Shown here: piece by piece, positions 1 to 11,180 of the stretch | Numbering within the stretch: the first letter of the stretch is position 1 | Layout of the letters: the number at the start of each line of letters is the position of its first letter | NCBI GenBank assembly: GCA_027924645.1 | Contig: BSBN01001017.1 | Location: forward strand, 6,846,501-6,910,500 | From: Cunninghamia lanceolata | Taxonomy: Eukaryota; Streptophyta; Pinopsida; Cupressales; Cupressaceae | DNA length: 64,000 nt | Direction: 5' to 3' | The notes under the pieces: model-generated | Databases searched by the model: none | What the model was told of the DNA's origin: nothing | The model's input: the letters and a program-made list of their open reading frames with translations, nothing else | Program-made: the position numbers and the translations under genes

Positions 1-1094
1 ATCACAATACCAAATTACAAGAGGCTCACTGCCTTAGGGCTCACTGCTCAGAGCTCACTACTTAAGAAAAAGGTTCACTGCTCAAGAGAAAGAAAGAAGA
101 AGAAGGGTGGCTCACTACCAAAGATGAACTGCTATGATTGCATCTACTTATGCATGGTTACAATTCCAATGAAGCACATAAACACTGACTCAGAACTCTC
201 CATTTCAGTCTACCCCTATTTCTCTGCTCTGCTCTTACATATGCTCAAGATCTCTCTTCATTTTCTATGGCCACTCTATCTTTGCATATGTCGCATCCTC
301 ATACATCACATCTCACTACTCTATGCTCAAACACCAAAATCCATCCTCTATTTATATTTGCAACTAAATATTTCTCATGATCAGGTCGGAAAGTAAACTG
401 TGAAATGTGTATACCAATTGTTATATCCTGTTGGCTTGTTCTTGTGTTAAAACTTCAATAAGGATCCAAACCATCATGTACATGTTTTCATATGTGTCAA
501 ATCTAATCATAAAACCACTTACATTTATCATCCAGCTCATATTTCTTCTTTGCATAAGGATTTAACCAGCTTGTCGACTTGTTCCTTAATAACATATATG
601 ATAGGTTCCTCTGTCACATCACAACTCATGCTACAGAACAAATGGGAATTCATGAATCATATTTAGAAATCATTATTGATATCTTAGCATGTATTTAACT
701 CCACAGAACAAGATAAATCTTTATGCCAAAATGTAGACCTTAGAACTGTTGCCCTGTCACACTGTAACACTGTCATACTAGATGCCGGTATTGGAGAGCT
801 TGTAGAATAAGATCTGCTGTACTTATGGAACTACAAACTTGGATTCTAATAGTCATGACCTATCTCTATCTTTCTTTAGAACTACAGAACAAAACATGCT
901 AATGTAGAGGAATGCGGACCACTTCATTCTACACTATTCACTGTTTCTGTCTTACTTCTGCTGACCTGGACTTAGTCTTTTCATCAGATGATTTCTAGAG
1001 GAATGTGTCTTTACCATTGTGATGAATGATCTTTGCCTTGTTTCCATCAATGACAACACTCAAGTCTAATACATATCAGTGTCTCTTGCCAACA
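1..1094 (-). repeat. E1 3' LTR, truncated by window start
   Basis: This is a direct repeat of about 6413-7493 with frequent point differences, ending in the shared string GTCTCTTGCCAACA. About 220 bp of the LTR lies outside the window. It begins with a cluster of the short repeat GGCTCACTGCC, also seen at the same place in the other LTRs of this family. The ORF at 124-396 falls in this LTR, has no recognisable domain and is not called as a gene. Confidence 0.9.
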
Positions 1095-1112
1095 ATCTCC
1101 CCCTTTGGCATT
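1095..1112 (-). other. E1 polypurine tract
   Basis: The minus strand reads GCCAAAGGGGGAGATTGTT into the LTR end. A purine run directly against a TG...CA LTR is the expected plus-strand primer of an LTR element, and it fixes E1 on the minus strand. Confidence 0.8.
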
Positions 1113-1329
1113 GATGCAACACTTAGTGAAAAGTGCTTGTCTGCTCTCCCTTACTATATACACTTTGAATTTGTTCTCCCCCTTACCTGATTACTCATTT
1201 TTCTCTCATCCTCTCCTCCCCCTTTGACATCAATGGCAAAAGTGTATGAACTAGAGTCAAAACTTTGTCAGAGTTGCAAAAATTGCTATACTCTGCCGCA
1301 TATATACAAGTACAATCTTCATCTTAATT

Positions 1330-4300
1330 TTACATGAGTTGTAGGATATCATAAAAAATGGTCTTCATTTGAGATAGCTCCTCTTCCCATTCCTTCTTGG
1401 CATTGTCCAAAACTTCAATATGGCCGCTCAAGAGAAAAGTCAGTTTCTCTGCCTTTTGTAAATTAGAAGGTATGTCAGCTAGTGAAGTTGCTTGTGCCAT
1501 TACTGTTAGATTGAACATTGAGTCCAACTTAGGACTAATCAATCCTCTTAACTGACACATTCTATTTTTCAATTGATCTCTCTAGTTTATCTAATTGCTC
1601 AAGTCATTATGAATTTTGATGACTTGAATCTCTTTGCTGCCTATAGATTCTATTACCGGATCAAATGCTTTAGACATATTGACTAGCTGTAACTCCAATT
1701 CTTTAATTTTATCTTCTATTTTTCTTGTGACTTTAGGCTAGGATAGACAAACTTTGTATAGGTCACCCACCACCTTAATTGCATTCTGAATGCCTTTTAT
1801 TCTACCACCCAACTAGGTCTTATCATTTACTATCATTGCTTGTAACTCATTCAACCTTCTGTCATCGAACTCTTGTCTTACTTTAAGTTCGACAGATTTC
1901 TCAAAGGACTCAAAATGTTTATTGACAAAATTTATCAGACCTTTGAGTTGGTCTATGGAGGACATAGAGGTATCCTTCTGATAAGATGGCATTAGCTTTT
2001 CCCAAGTACTAGATGCCTCTCCAGTAAGTTCACTATCTTCAATGTGAGATTTAAGAATCTCTTCTTGAGCCTTGGCTGTATCACTGTCACCAATTTTAGT
2101 TTTTGTACCGGTGACATTGCCTCCAAGTTGATTGGACCTTGTAGGAACTCAGTCTCATCCAAAATGTGTTTTCCTTTATCCAAAAATTCATTTTCTGATT
2201 CTGTAGTGTCTCTTGCTCTGGCAGAGGCTTTTTCTTTTTGGCTCTGTTCCAGATTATCTAAATTCATGTCTTTATTAGCATCCTCCTTTTGTTCCAGAGG
2301 AGGGGTTTCCTTGATGTGTTCCTCTTCTGGTTTATCCTTGTCATTTTTTTCTTCTGGAGGAGGTGTTATTTGAGTTTCCACTATAGGTGCTTCCATCTCC
2401 ATGGGCACATGGTCATCTTTTCTTGTGTCTTGCTCAAGGTTCACTTCTGGAATAGATGCATCATTTCCATCATCTATTACTTCATTGTCATAGATGGTAG
2501 GGATATTGTACTTCTTTAGTATTTCCAAAATGATCTCCTCTCTCTCCTTGACCACTTTATCAATTTCCCCTAATATCAATGAATACATCCTTTTCTTGGT
2601 CTTGAAGGCATCCTTGAGTTCCTTAGAAATTTTGGCTTCCTCTTTAGGAGTGATCTCCGGACTCAACCTTGTTAGTACATGTTGTTTGAGCTCAATGTCT
2701 TTGGCCATAGCAGTTTCTTTTTTGGTAGACAATATGCTACCCAATGTGTCAGGAAGATCAAAAATGATTTCAATGAGGGCTCTATTGTATATGTTAAGAT
2801 ACTTTATGGTAGCATCTTCTAAAATCCTTTTATCAACATCATTGTAATCATCATAAAATTTAGCTACAGGTTTCATATTTCCATCAATAGTGATAGACGT
2901 TAATACATCTACAAGTGTTACTATGGCTTGAGGATCATCTACCTTCTATCTTTTACTAGGTTTCTCCCTTCCAGAGGGCTTCTCCTTTCTACTTCCAAAG
3001 GATTTAGTAGCCTTATCTTTCATCTTCTTGATATCTTTAATAGGCTCAGTCTCTTCTTCATCCTTTTTACTTACACTTACATACATTCTTCTACCTTTTG
3101 TTTTCTATCTTTCTGCTCCTCTATCAATTGGCTTCTTTACAAATTCCTTTATGTCAGCAGATGTAGGACCAGAAGAGGAGGCAAAGCTTCTAGTAGACCT
3201 CTTTGTTTCTTGAGGTCTTTCTTCTTTTTCTTTAGGTTCTTCCAGAACCTTAGCTCTTTCACTTTCTTTCTTTTCCTTTGCCTCCTTAATTTGTTCCTTT
3301 GTGAATCCATGCTTCAAGGCAAACTCTTCTACTTCTCTTCTTACTTTCCTTGAGATCTCTGGTTTTCTAACCTCCACATGTATTTTCACATTTAGTTCTT
3401 CAAAGGTTCCAAACCTTTCTTCTTTGGTGTCAAGTGGTTTGCTCAACATATGCTGAGCATAATTATCAAGAATTGCTTCTTCCAGTTCATATCCCATAGG
3501 TATAATCCAAACTGTTCTAGGCTCAACGACCTCCATCAAGCATTAATCCTTGTTGACAATGAAGCATATTATATCTTTGCATTTTTCTACTATTTTCTTT
3601 GGAATCCTTTGCCTAGAATGCATCATACTCCAGAAATTTTTAAAGTATTCCCATAGAGTAGCTTTTTGGGCATCATGGTTTTCAATAGTGTTTAGGAGAT
3701 CTCTAATTTGTATGGCTACAAGTTTGCTGGTTAACCAAAACAAATTCTTAATAGTAGGTAGTTCATTCATGAAATAGAAGAATAGGCAAATGATCAACGT
3801 ACCAAATTTAAATGGGTAATTCTTGCTCTCCTTGATTTCCTTCAGATTCTCCATTAATTGGCTCCATAGAAGTTCACACAAGTTATAATCAACATTTTCT
3901 TTTACCATTTTATAAGCCGTGTATATCGTGGTACCAGAGACAAAATTCTCCTAGTTTGTAAAGTAAATCTTATAACCAATGATCATGGATGCAAATCTTA
4001 CAACTGTATCTGTAATATCATTAATAGTTAGTGCCCTCTTATCAATTTTTCCTCTAGTAGCTTCCATAACAACCTGATTCTTCACAGCTTTCAGCAAGGG
4101 CATGCCTCCAGTGGAGCTTAATCCTGTTACTGCACCAATGGCCTCCTTGGTGATCTTAAAGGCTACTCTAATCACATGAATTCATCATGAATTCTGCTCA
4201 GTACATACCGGACCCATTCATCTTCAAGAAATGTGGGGAAGTGTACATATTGGATAAATTTCTTCTCTGTTAGAACTTTGTATTCCTCCTTAAGCTCAAA

Positions 4301-4522
4301 ATGATCTCCACTCAAGTGTTTCAGATATAAATTTGTGAATTTTCTATCTCTGTGTCCATCCATGGATACATGAATGTATGCCCTAACATCCTCTAAATAT
4401 AGAACTCTGTAAGGTACTTCCAAGAATGCGCCCAATGGATCTACTTCAGTTGCTTTGTAGGGGTGTTTCTTGAATTTCGGGTGAGGTCACTTAATAATAT
4501 CATTGATTTGTGTAGTAGCCAT
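1330..4522 (-). pseudogene. E1 large unrecognised ORF (about 1,060 codons, broken)
   Basis: Reading on the minus strand from an ATG at 4520-4522 (MATTQINDII), open frames follow one another to a stop at 1330 with only a few stops and shifts (near 4490, 4175, 3950, 3540, 3105 and 1990). The N-terminal third looks globular and well kept, with segments such as DVRAYIHVSMDGHRDRKF and IRVAFKITKEAIGAVTGL. The middle (about 3105-3540 and 1992-2876) is highly charged, Lys/Glu-rich and low in complexity. The last 200 residues look like a coiled coil ending in WEEELSQMKTIFYDILQLM. I see no RT, integrase or protease motif, and I do not recognise the family. The region just upstream (4523-4620) carries AAACCCTAA on the coding strand, a motif common in plant 5' UTRs. 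The ORF is on the same strand as the E1 Gag-like ORF and fills the place where pol would be. Confidence 0.7.
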
Positions 4523-4929
4523 TTCTCAAAAGCTTCAACAAATACACAATAGGGTTTGGTCTGCAAATACCTTGTTACGCTGAAATTAGGGTTTCCTTAT
4601 TTGAATTACTCTGAATTCTTCAAATCTCTGTTGAAATTGCTTAAAAGTTCACTTCAATTCTCTTGAGTACTCAAAAAATTGAATGCAAAGTAGGCTAGAA
4701 GTCAAATAAATTTCCTTTTTATCCTCCGCAGGCTGACCTAGTCTCCATAAATGCTCATTCACAAAAAGTTATCTAACTTCTTTATGATAGATACTGTCGA
4801 TTTAGATTGCTCTGCAATTTGCCATACTTAATCTTTTCCTCCCGATTTTTCCTTCATGAGATTCTTCCTAACAAGTTCTTCATCATAAATTTTTGTTGGA
4901 TTCTAGCACTAACCATTTGGCTAGGGGAT

Positions 4930-6119
4930 TTAGATTTTCAATGCAGTTCCCCCTGAGCTAGAGCTCCCAATTCACTTCTCGGAGGAAGTATCTGCACCAG
5001 ATGCTGGTGCGCATCTAGCCTTAACCTCATTCACATCCTTTTTGATCCAGATCATACTCATCTCCTTCTTGGTTTCCACCATATTAACCTTCTTCTTGCC
5101 TTTATCATCTCTCTATTTTGTTTTCCTCTGTTCTACAAGATAATCTCTTTCCACATTTCTGGTTCTACAGATTCTAGAAAAGTGTTTAGACTTGTTGTAA
5201 TTGTAGTACACAATATTTCTTTGACCTTGATTTCAACTAAAATTTGAATTTGGCCTTGATCTGCACTAGTTAGCCATTTTCCCAAATCTATTGCATACAA
5301 AACACTTGCCATTAAAGGATTGACTATACCTTGAATAGTTTGGCACATTTCTTGACACACTTCTGCACTCATTTGCTTTATGACCAATCTTCTTGCAATT
5401 GAAACATTTGCAAAAAAAAGATGTAACACTTTGATTCATTCTACTTCTACACTAAGTAGCCCTATGACCATACTTATTGCATTTAAAACAATAGCCATTG
5501 AAAGATGGGTACCTTTAAGCATTTGGTTGTCTGACTGGAGGTTTTCTAGGTCTTCTTTCTTGATTCCTTGCTAGATGGTTTCTATTTCTTCCTTTCTTTG
5601 ATATGACATATGAGATTTCTCCCTTTTCAAATCCCAAACCTTGTTTATCATCAGGACTCTTTTGACTTGCAAGTAACCCATCAAGTTTTGCAAAGCTTTT
5701 TTAAACTTTTCTTTGTAACTATTGGCTTCTTCTAGATCACACCTCAAGAGCAAAACTTCTTTTGCCAGTTTGTCACATTCAACAGACTTGTCCTTCACAA
5801 CTTGATTAAGATGTTCCTTAATTTGGTTCTTTTCTTTAGTCAATTTAAGGAGTTTATCTGTAGACTGATTTGCTTGATTTAGTTTCTCATATAATTCTTT
5901 CTTCCTTTCCTAAGATTTGCTAAGATACTCCTTTAGTTTCAGAATACAATCATCTGCTTCCTTGATGTTTTCTTCTAATTCCTTAATGTCTGCTTTAGAG
6001 TTGTTAAGATCTTTTAGAGCCACTTGAAATTGTTCATTGTCAACATATACATGATCACCAATCTAAATGCTACCATGATGAGTTGCTTTAGGATAAGTGA
6101 GATACCTTTTGGTTGCCAT
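4930..6119 (-). pseudogene. E1 Gag-like ORF: coiled coil plus about four CCHC zinc knuckles
   Basis: It starts at the ATG at 6117-6119 (MATKRYLTYP), about 55 nt after the primer binding site. The first 180 or so residues are charged and heptad-like (VALKDLNNSKADIKELEEN and the block 5571-5843), which suggests a coiled coil. Four zinc-knuckle units of the CX2CX4HX4C type follow: CFKCNKYGHRAT*C (about 5449-5490), CFNCKKIGHKANEC (about 5366-5405), CFVCNRFGKMAN*C with His lost (about 5265-5308), and YYNYNKSKHFSRIC with two Cys lost (about 5165-5211). A basic tail follows. In-frame stops sit where Gln or Arg would be expected. Nucleic-acid binding by the knuckles is known for Gag. The usual copia Gag (UBN2-type) domain is not evident, so the relation to copia Gag is inferred from position. 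The C-terminal end is uncertain. Confidence 0.7.
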
Positions 6120-6172
6120 GATAACTCCTTCCTAGATCTTCCTCAAGTCGTTAGGCTTCTTCCAAGGAACTT

Positions 6173-6187
6173 GGCTCTAATACCAAT
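6173..6187 (-). other. E1 primer binding site
   Basis: The minus strand reads ATTGGTATTAGAGCC immediately after the LTR. Compared with the usual initiator-Met complement TGGTATCAGAGC it has one C to T change. Confidence 0.85.
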
Positions 6188-7493
6188 TGTTGAATACAAT
6201 GAACACTGAGAGGGGGGGGCATGAATCAGTGTTCTACAAAACCATTTATGTAGTTGCTCTTTTATCCATTTACCAGATTCAATTATGTGAAAGTAGATTA
6301 AACAAATGAACAACAACCATAAAGACATAACACATGAACCCTAGGATTTTTACATGAAAAACCCAAGGAGGGAAAAACCATGGAGAGTGTTAGCTCTCAA
6401 TATATTATTATAGCAGAATATCGAATTACAAGAGGCTCACTGCCTTAGGGCTCACTGCTCAAGAAAAAGGCTCACTGCCAATTAGAAGAAGAAAGAAGAA
6501 GAAGGGTGGCTCACTACCAAAGATGAACTACTGTGATTACATCTACTTATGCATGGTTACAATTCCAATTAAGCACACAAACATTGACTTAGAACTCTTC
6601 ATTTTAGTCTGCCCCTGTTTCTCTGCTTTGCTCTTACATATGCTCAAGATCTCTCTTCATTTGTTGCGGCCACTCTATCTTTGCATATTTTACATCCTCA
6701 TACATCACATCACACTAATCTATGCTCAAACACCAAAATCCATCCTCTATTTATATCTGCAAATAAATCTTTCTCATGATCAGGTCGGGAAGCAAACTGT
6801 GAAACATGTATACAAAGTGTTATATCCTGTCAGCTTTTTCTTGTGTTAAATCTTTAATGTAGATCCAAAACATCATGTACATGTCTTCATATGTGTCGGC
6901 TCTAATCATACAACCACTTACATTTATCATCCAGCTTATATTTCTTCTCCGCATAAGGATTTAACCAACCTGTCAGCTTGTTCCTTAATAACATATATGA
7001 TAGGTTCCTCTGTCACCTCACAACTCATGCTGCGAACCAAATGGGACTTCATGAATCATATTCAGCAATCATTATTGATCTCTTAAAATGTCTTCAACTC
7101 CACAGAACAAGATAAATATGTATGCCAAAATCAGGACCTTAGAACTATTGCCTTGTCACACTGTAACACTATCATACTGGATTCTGGTATTGGAGAGCCT
7201 ATAAAATAAGATCTGCTGCACTTCTAGAACTACAAACTTGGATTTTGATAGTCATGACCTATCTCTATCTTTCTTCAGAACTTTAGAACAAAACATGCTA
7301 ATGCAAAGGAATGCGAACCACTTCATTCTGCAATGTTCACTATTTCTGTCTTACTTCTGCTGACTCAGACTTAGTCTTTTCATCAGATGACTTCTGGAGG
7401 AATGTGTCTTTGCCATTGTGATGAATGATCTTTGCCTTGTTGCCATCAATGACAACACTCAAGTCTAATACATATCAGTGTCTCTTGCCAACA
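6188..7493 (-). repeat. E1 5' LTR (1,306 bp)
   Basis: It runs TGTTGAATACAATG... to ...CTCTTGCCAACA in window orientation and is the complete partner of the LTR at 1-1094. Near its left end it has a G-run (GAGAGGGGGGG), then a block resembling 8460-8520 and 62820-62880 (AAAACCC, AAGGGAAAAACCA), then a GCTCACTGCC cluster. It inserted into E2 gag at 7494. Confidence 0.92.
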
Positions 7494-8218
7494 CTTACCA
7501 GTACCCTTTTTATCCTTCTCACAAAGTTGGTTTCCACTTCATCAAAGTCTTCTGGTTCTGATTCAATAGTCTTCTTTGTTTTACTAGCTTTAAAAGTAGT
7601 CTCATATTTTGTAATTCCACTAGATGTGCCAAACTCTCTTATTTCAAAAGCAATTAGTGTGCCAAGCAACTGATCTTTGGTGAATTTACTCAAGTTTTGT
7701 AATTCTTCAATAGAAGAAACCTTATGACTGTAAGATTTAGGAAGAGTTTTCAGTACCTTCAATATTACTTCTTGATCATCTATATTTTCACCAAGTCCCT
7801 TGATGCCATTGACAACTTCATCCACCTTCTATAAGTAGCTTGTAATGTTTTCATCTTCAAACATACACATGGTCTCATAAGTGAGCTTCAAATTATGTAT
7901 TTTAGCCTATTTAACCTTCTCATCTCATTCATAAACACTTTCCAACCTTTTCCAAATCTCATTAGCAGTTTTCAAATTCACAACTTTCACCAACTCAGAA
8001 TTAGTAAGTCCACTTAAGAGAGCATGTTTTGCCTTACCATCTATTTCAGCACCTTTGATTTCATCTTCAGTATTTATAACTTTCTCAGGTATAGTGTAAT
8101 TGGACTTGATGCATTTCCAGACCTCATAACCAAGAGAAATTAGAAAGGCTTCCATCCTTACCTTCTAGAGTGCATATTTTGATCCATCAAACAAGGGAAT
8201 ATCTTTCTTGTGTGCCAT
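7494..8218 (-). pseudogene. E2 copia gag, truncated by the E1 insertion
   Basis: On the minus strand an ATG at 8216-8218 opens MAHKKDIPLFDGSKYAL*K, then VRMEAFLISLGYEVWKCI. This is the start of a copia Gag of the DUF4219/UBN2 type, with the usual tryptophan of the conserved Y-x-x-W-K replaced by TAG. The middle carries KAKHALLSGLTN and ANEIWKRLESVYE. The next block includes a typical Gag segment, VILKVLKTLPKSY. The frame is cut at 7494 where the E1 LTR begins, so protease, integrase and RT, if present, lie beyond the left window edge. The start lies about 45 nt inside the E2 primer site. Stops at about 7924 and 7826 also break it. Confidence 0.85.
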
Positions 8219-8263
8219 CCCAGATCTACCTCAAGCTGTTAAGCTTTCTTCAACATAACCTTT

Positions 8264-8276
8264 CTTTGATACCAAT
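8264..8276 (-). other. E2 primer binding site
   Basis: The minus strand reads ATTGGTATCAAAG directly after the LTR end, one base off the initiator-Met complement TGGTATCAGAGC. Confidence 0.8.
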
Positions 8277-9873
8277 TGTTGAAGGCACAAGACAATTGAG
8301 AGCGGGGGGGTGAATCAGTTGTATCAAAAACTTAAAATCCTCATAAACATAATCACATCCACATCAGTTTATTTAAACCCTTAATTTGTTATAAAGTTTA
8401 AACATGAAAAGAAGATAATAGAAACTTAAACACATCAACACTATGCACAAGAGAATACTAGATTTTTACGTAGAAAACCCTAAAAGGGAAAAACCACAAT
8501 GAGGATTAGCTCACAATATAATGTAGTAACAATACCAAATTACAAAGGCTCACTACCATAGAGAGAATGCTCATTACAAGGGACTCACTATCCAAGTGGA
8601 CTCAATGCCCACTAAAAAAGAAAGAAGGAAGAAAAGAATGACTCACTGCCAGACTTTAAAATGATATAGTTGCATCTAACCTATGCATGGATTTTAGTTC
8701 CAATGAAGCTCATTATACACCACAACATACACAAAAGCTTTGCAGCATCATCGAAAATTATAGACCCCTTCTGCTCATTATATATGGTAGCCTAACACAT
8801 GAAAGCCCTTGCTGCCCTAATCAAATTCACATCACAACATCATATCCCCTATTTGTACACTCACATCCATGAATCCTTAACACTTATTTATACCATCATT
8901 ACCTTTGAAACAATCTTCAAGGTCAGCAACACAATCTCCAAGGTTGACAAACACACAATATTTGAATTAGGTCTGTACCTAAACATTCAACAACACAAGG
9001 GAATGAAAGCAAACCTCTCTAGGCCTTAACTTGGACCAAATCCATCCAGACACGCTACACAAACACTCACATATCAAATCAACTCCTCAATCAGAGCAAA
9101 CATGCAAGGTCAGCCAAACAGTGTAAACATAAGGAATTCTTGATCACATGCTTCCACGATCACAACCATAACTTGCGGACCATACACATGGATTTCACAC
9201 AATCTAGAAACATCCACAAATATCTTGAAGTCACCTAGAAACCAAAAAATTCAGCCACAACAACTTTCACCTGAACACAACAACATTGTCGAACTCTATC
9301 ACACAATAAATTACTTTCCAAAGCACCAAATCACAAACCTTTTGGAAGGAAGATATGTGTGATCCTTATGAACACATATCATGAATCAAAGCACCTAAAA
9401 CCTTTTTGCAGAGGAATGTGGAGAGAAATGCTTTCTCCTAGACTCTTCTGCACACCTTAGAAACATTGTCAAATAATGTTCTCAAACTGGTGAACATAAC
9501 TTTCACTGCACAAAAATCTAGAGCACCAAATTCTAGATTTAGAATCTTTAAAGACTTCTTGACAACATATCCAAACTGAACACTTAGATCTCCAACATAA
9601 AAGAAATGCGGACCACAAACTTGAACAACACTCTGTAAGTCAGAAGACTTCATCTACACACTGTTTCCAGTATTAATCAAATTTTCTCAAAAGCACTTGG
9701 AAACTCAGCAATAGGAACACTCTACTAGCATCATTAGCACATCTACAAGGTATTCAGATCACTTTAACACAAAACTTAATCAAACAACAACAACTACATC
9801 AGAAGACACAGTTGACACCAATGACAAACATGTTGACATCAATGACAACACTGATTAGCACATACTTGCAACA
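8277..9873 (-). repeat. E2 5' LTR (about 1.6 kb)
   Basis: It begins TGTTGAAGGCACAAGAC and ends ...ACTTGCAACA, so it has TGTTG/CAACA termini. It shares with the E1 LTRs and the LTR at 62673 the G-run near the start (GAGCGGGGGGGTGAATC), the AAAACCCTAAAAGGG block and a GGCTCACT cluster at 8548-8650. The partner LTR is outside the window, and the right end is placed by the terminal repeat. ORFs inside it are not called. Confidence 0.78.
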
Positions 9874-10007
9874 TTAACCCCATCTCCCATGGTTCTAAAC
9901 ATGACAATGTATTATGAAAAATATCCATAACATCATATCATTCTATCATATTGCCATTGCATATCATTTATCATTACATATTAGTGATTTTTTTAGTGGC
10001 TAATATT
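9874..10007. other. AT-rich DNA between E2 and element A
   Basis: It is short and AT-rich, with CATTA/ATCAT repeats and no coding signal. The last five bases (10003-10007, ATATT) are the left target duplication of element A. The sequence continues at 17317 after A. Confidence 0.7.
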
Positions 10008-11062
10008 TGTTGGGAATTAAGTTTTCTCAACCTTGGTAATTCCTTGTATTTTTACATTGTATTTATTTATTATTTGCCTATTGTATTAATTGGATCCAAA
10101 TCCTATGTTGTCATATTGTGGGAGTTGGCACAGTGATGTGTCATCCTACATGGCATATGACCACATGTATTTTTGTCCTCACATGAGGAGATAGGTGTCT
10201 CGCTTAGTGGTAGGAATATTTTGCCATGTGTCAGCATCTTAAATGTTGTGTAAGGGAATATTGACCGAAACGGTCATGATAGATTCATATGACAAAGTTA
10301 TGACATGTAAGAGTTGGAAATAGGAGATTCTATGACAGGTGAAGACATGTGTCGAAGAGCATCTTTGAAAAAGGCATCTTTGGGTTCTCCAAGGTGGAAT
10401 ATGACATGTTGTAAGAGAATATGCTATTTATAGCATGTGTATTACAGATTCTCTTATAGTTGTAAGTTATGATAGCTATGACAGATTCTATGACAGTTGT
10501 AAGAGTCGTAGAAGCATCTGTCATTACCCATTTTGGGAATAGGTGACCTCTTTGGGATGGGGTGACCTGACAAGTGTTAGGAACATTCTACAAGGTTGGA
10601 CAAGTGTCCATAGGCATGGGTTTTGGGCCATGAGGCCATGTTGGATGCCCATTCCAAGATAGAGCCAATTTTGCATTGTATATTATATATAAACAGGTTC
10701 TTTGAGGAGGTGATGTACTACAGGTTTTACAGGTACTATTATGTTGCTGGAACATCTCTAGATACGAGTGTTGAAGACTCCTGCAAGAGCATTGGCTTTG
10801 TTTTGTATTGTAACCTTCATTGTTTATGTAATACATATGAGCTGTGTTTTGGAGTGTGGGGTTTTTCACTCGTAAGGCTTTACCCCACATATATCTTATG
10901 TGTCTCTTCTTCTGTTATACTTTCTTGTTTATGTGTTTGCTGCAATATCTTTGTTAGTGGGTTTAACATTGCTATAATAGTAAGGATAAAATTAAATTTG
11001 CACTCTCCTCCCCTCATTAGATTAGTGTAGGAAGCATTTTATGCACACCTAGCTTCCTTTCA
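10008..11062 (+). repeat. Element A 5' LTR
   Basis: It runs TGTTGGGAATTAAG... to ...CTAGCTTCCTTTCA. A TATA box lies at 10686-10693 and is conserved in the 3' LTR. The U3 part has local repeats of TATGACAG and GTAAGAG. Confidence 0.95.
10686..10693 (+). promoter_or_regulatory. TATA box of element A LTR
   Basis: TATATAAA follows TTGTATAT and lies about 375 bp before the LTR end. The same box is in the 3' LTR at about 16941. It is the likely U3/R promoter. Confidence 0.7.
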
Positions 11063-11064
11063 GT

Positions 11065-11077
11065 TGGTATCAGAGCC
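11065..11077 (+). other. Element A primer binding site
   Basis: TGGTATCAGAGCC begins two bases after the LTR end and is an exact initiator-Met tRNA complement as used by plant copia elements. Confidence 0.95.
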
Positions 11078-11180
11078 TGGCCAGTTTTGGTTCTAGCTAC
11101 TGGGTAGGGGTTTTTTGAGCTAATATTAGGTTGAGTGGGAGTGTTGTGCAGAGTATTCTGTATCTTGTTGCAGCAAGGAG

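Larger units (their letters stand above)
1..7493 (-). mobile_element. E1: non-autonomous copia-like LTR element (LARD/TR-GAG type), left end outside window
   Basis: Two direct copies of one LTR (1-1094, truncated by the window edge, and 6188-7493) flank about 5.1 kb of internal DNA. The ends read TGTTG...CAACA. On the minus strand a primer site resembling the initiator-Met complement (TTGGTATTAGAGCC) directly follows the LTR at 6188, and a purine tract follows the LTR at 1094, so the element reads right to left. The internal region has a Gag-like coiled-coil/zinc-knuckle ORF and a second large ORF. I find no protease, integrase, RT or RNase H motif, so it is probably mobilised in trans. It interrupts the gag of a different copia element (E2) at 7493. 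The right-hand target duplication would be CTTAC (7494-7498); the left copy lies outside the window. Confidence 0.85.

Noticed and set aside
124..396. 90-codon ORF near the window start
   Set aside because: It lies in the E1 LTR and recurs with changes at 6523-6849 only because the LTR recurs; no domain or codon signal.
2044..2847. Plus-strand ORFs opposite the E1 large ORF
   Set aside because: They are antisense shadows of the well-kept minus-strand frame at 1992-2876, Ser/Leu/Phe-rich as expected from Lys/Glu-rich antisense.
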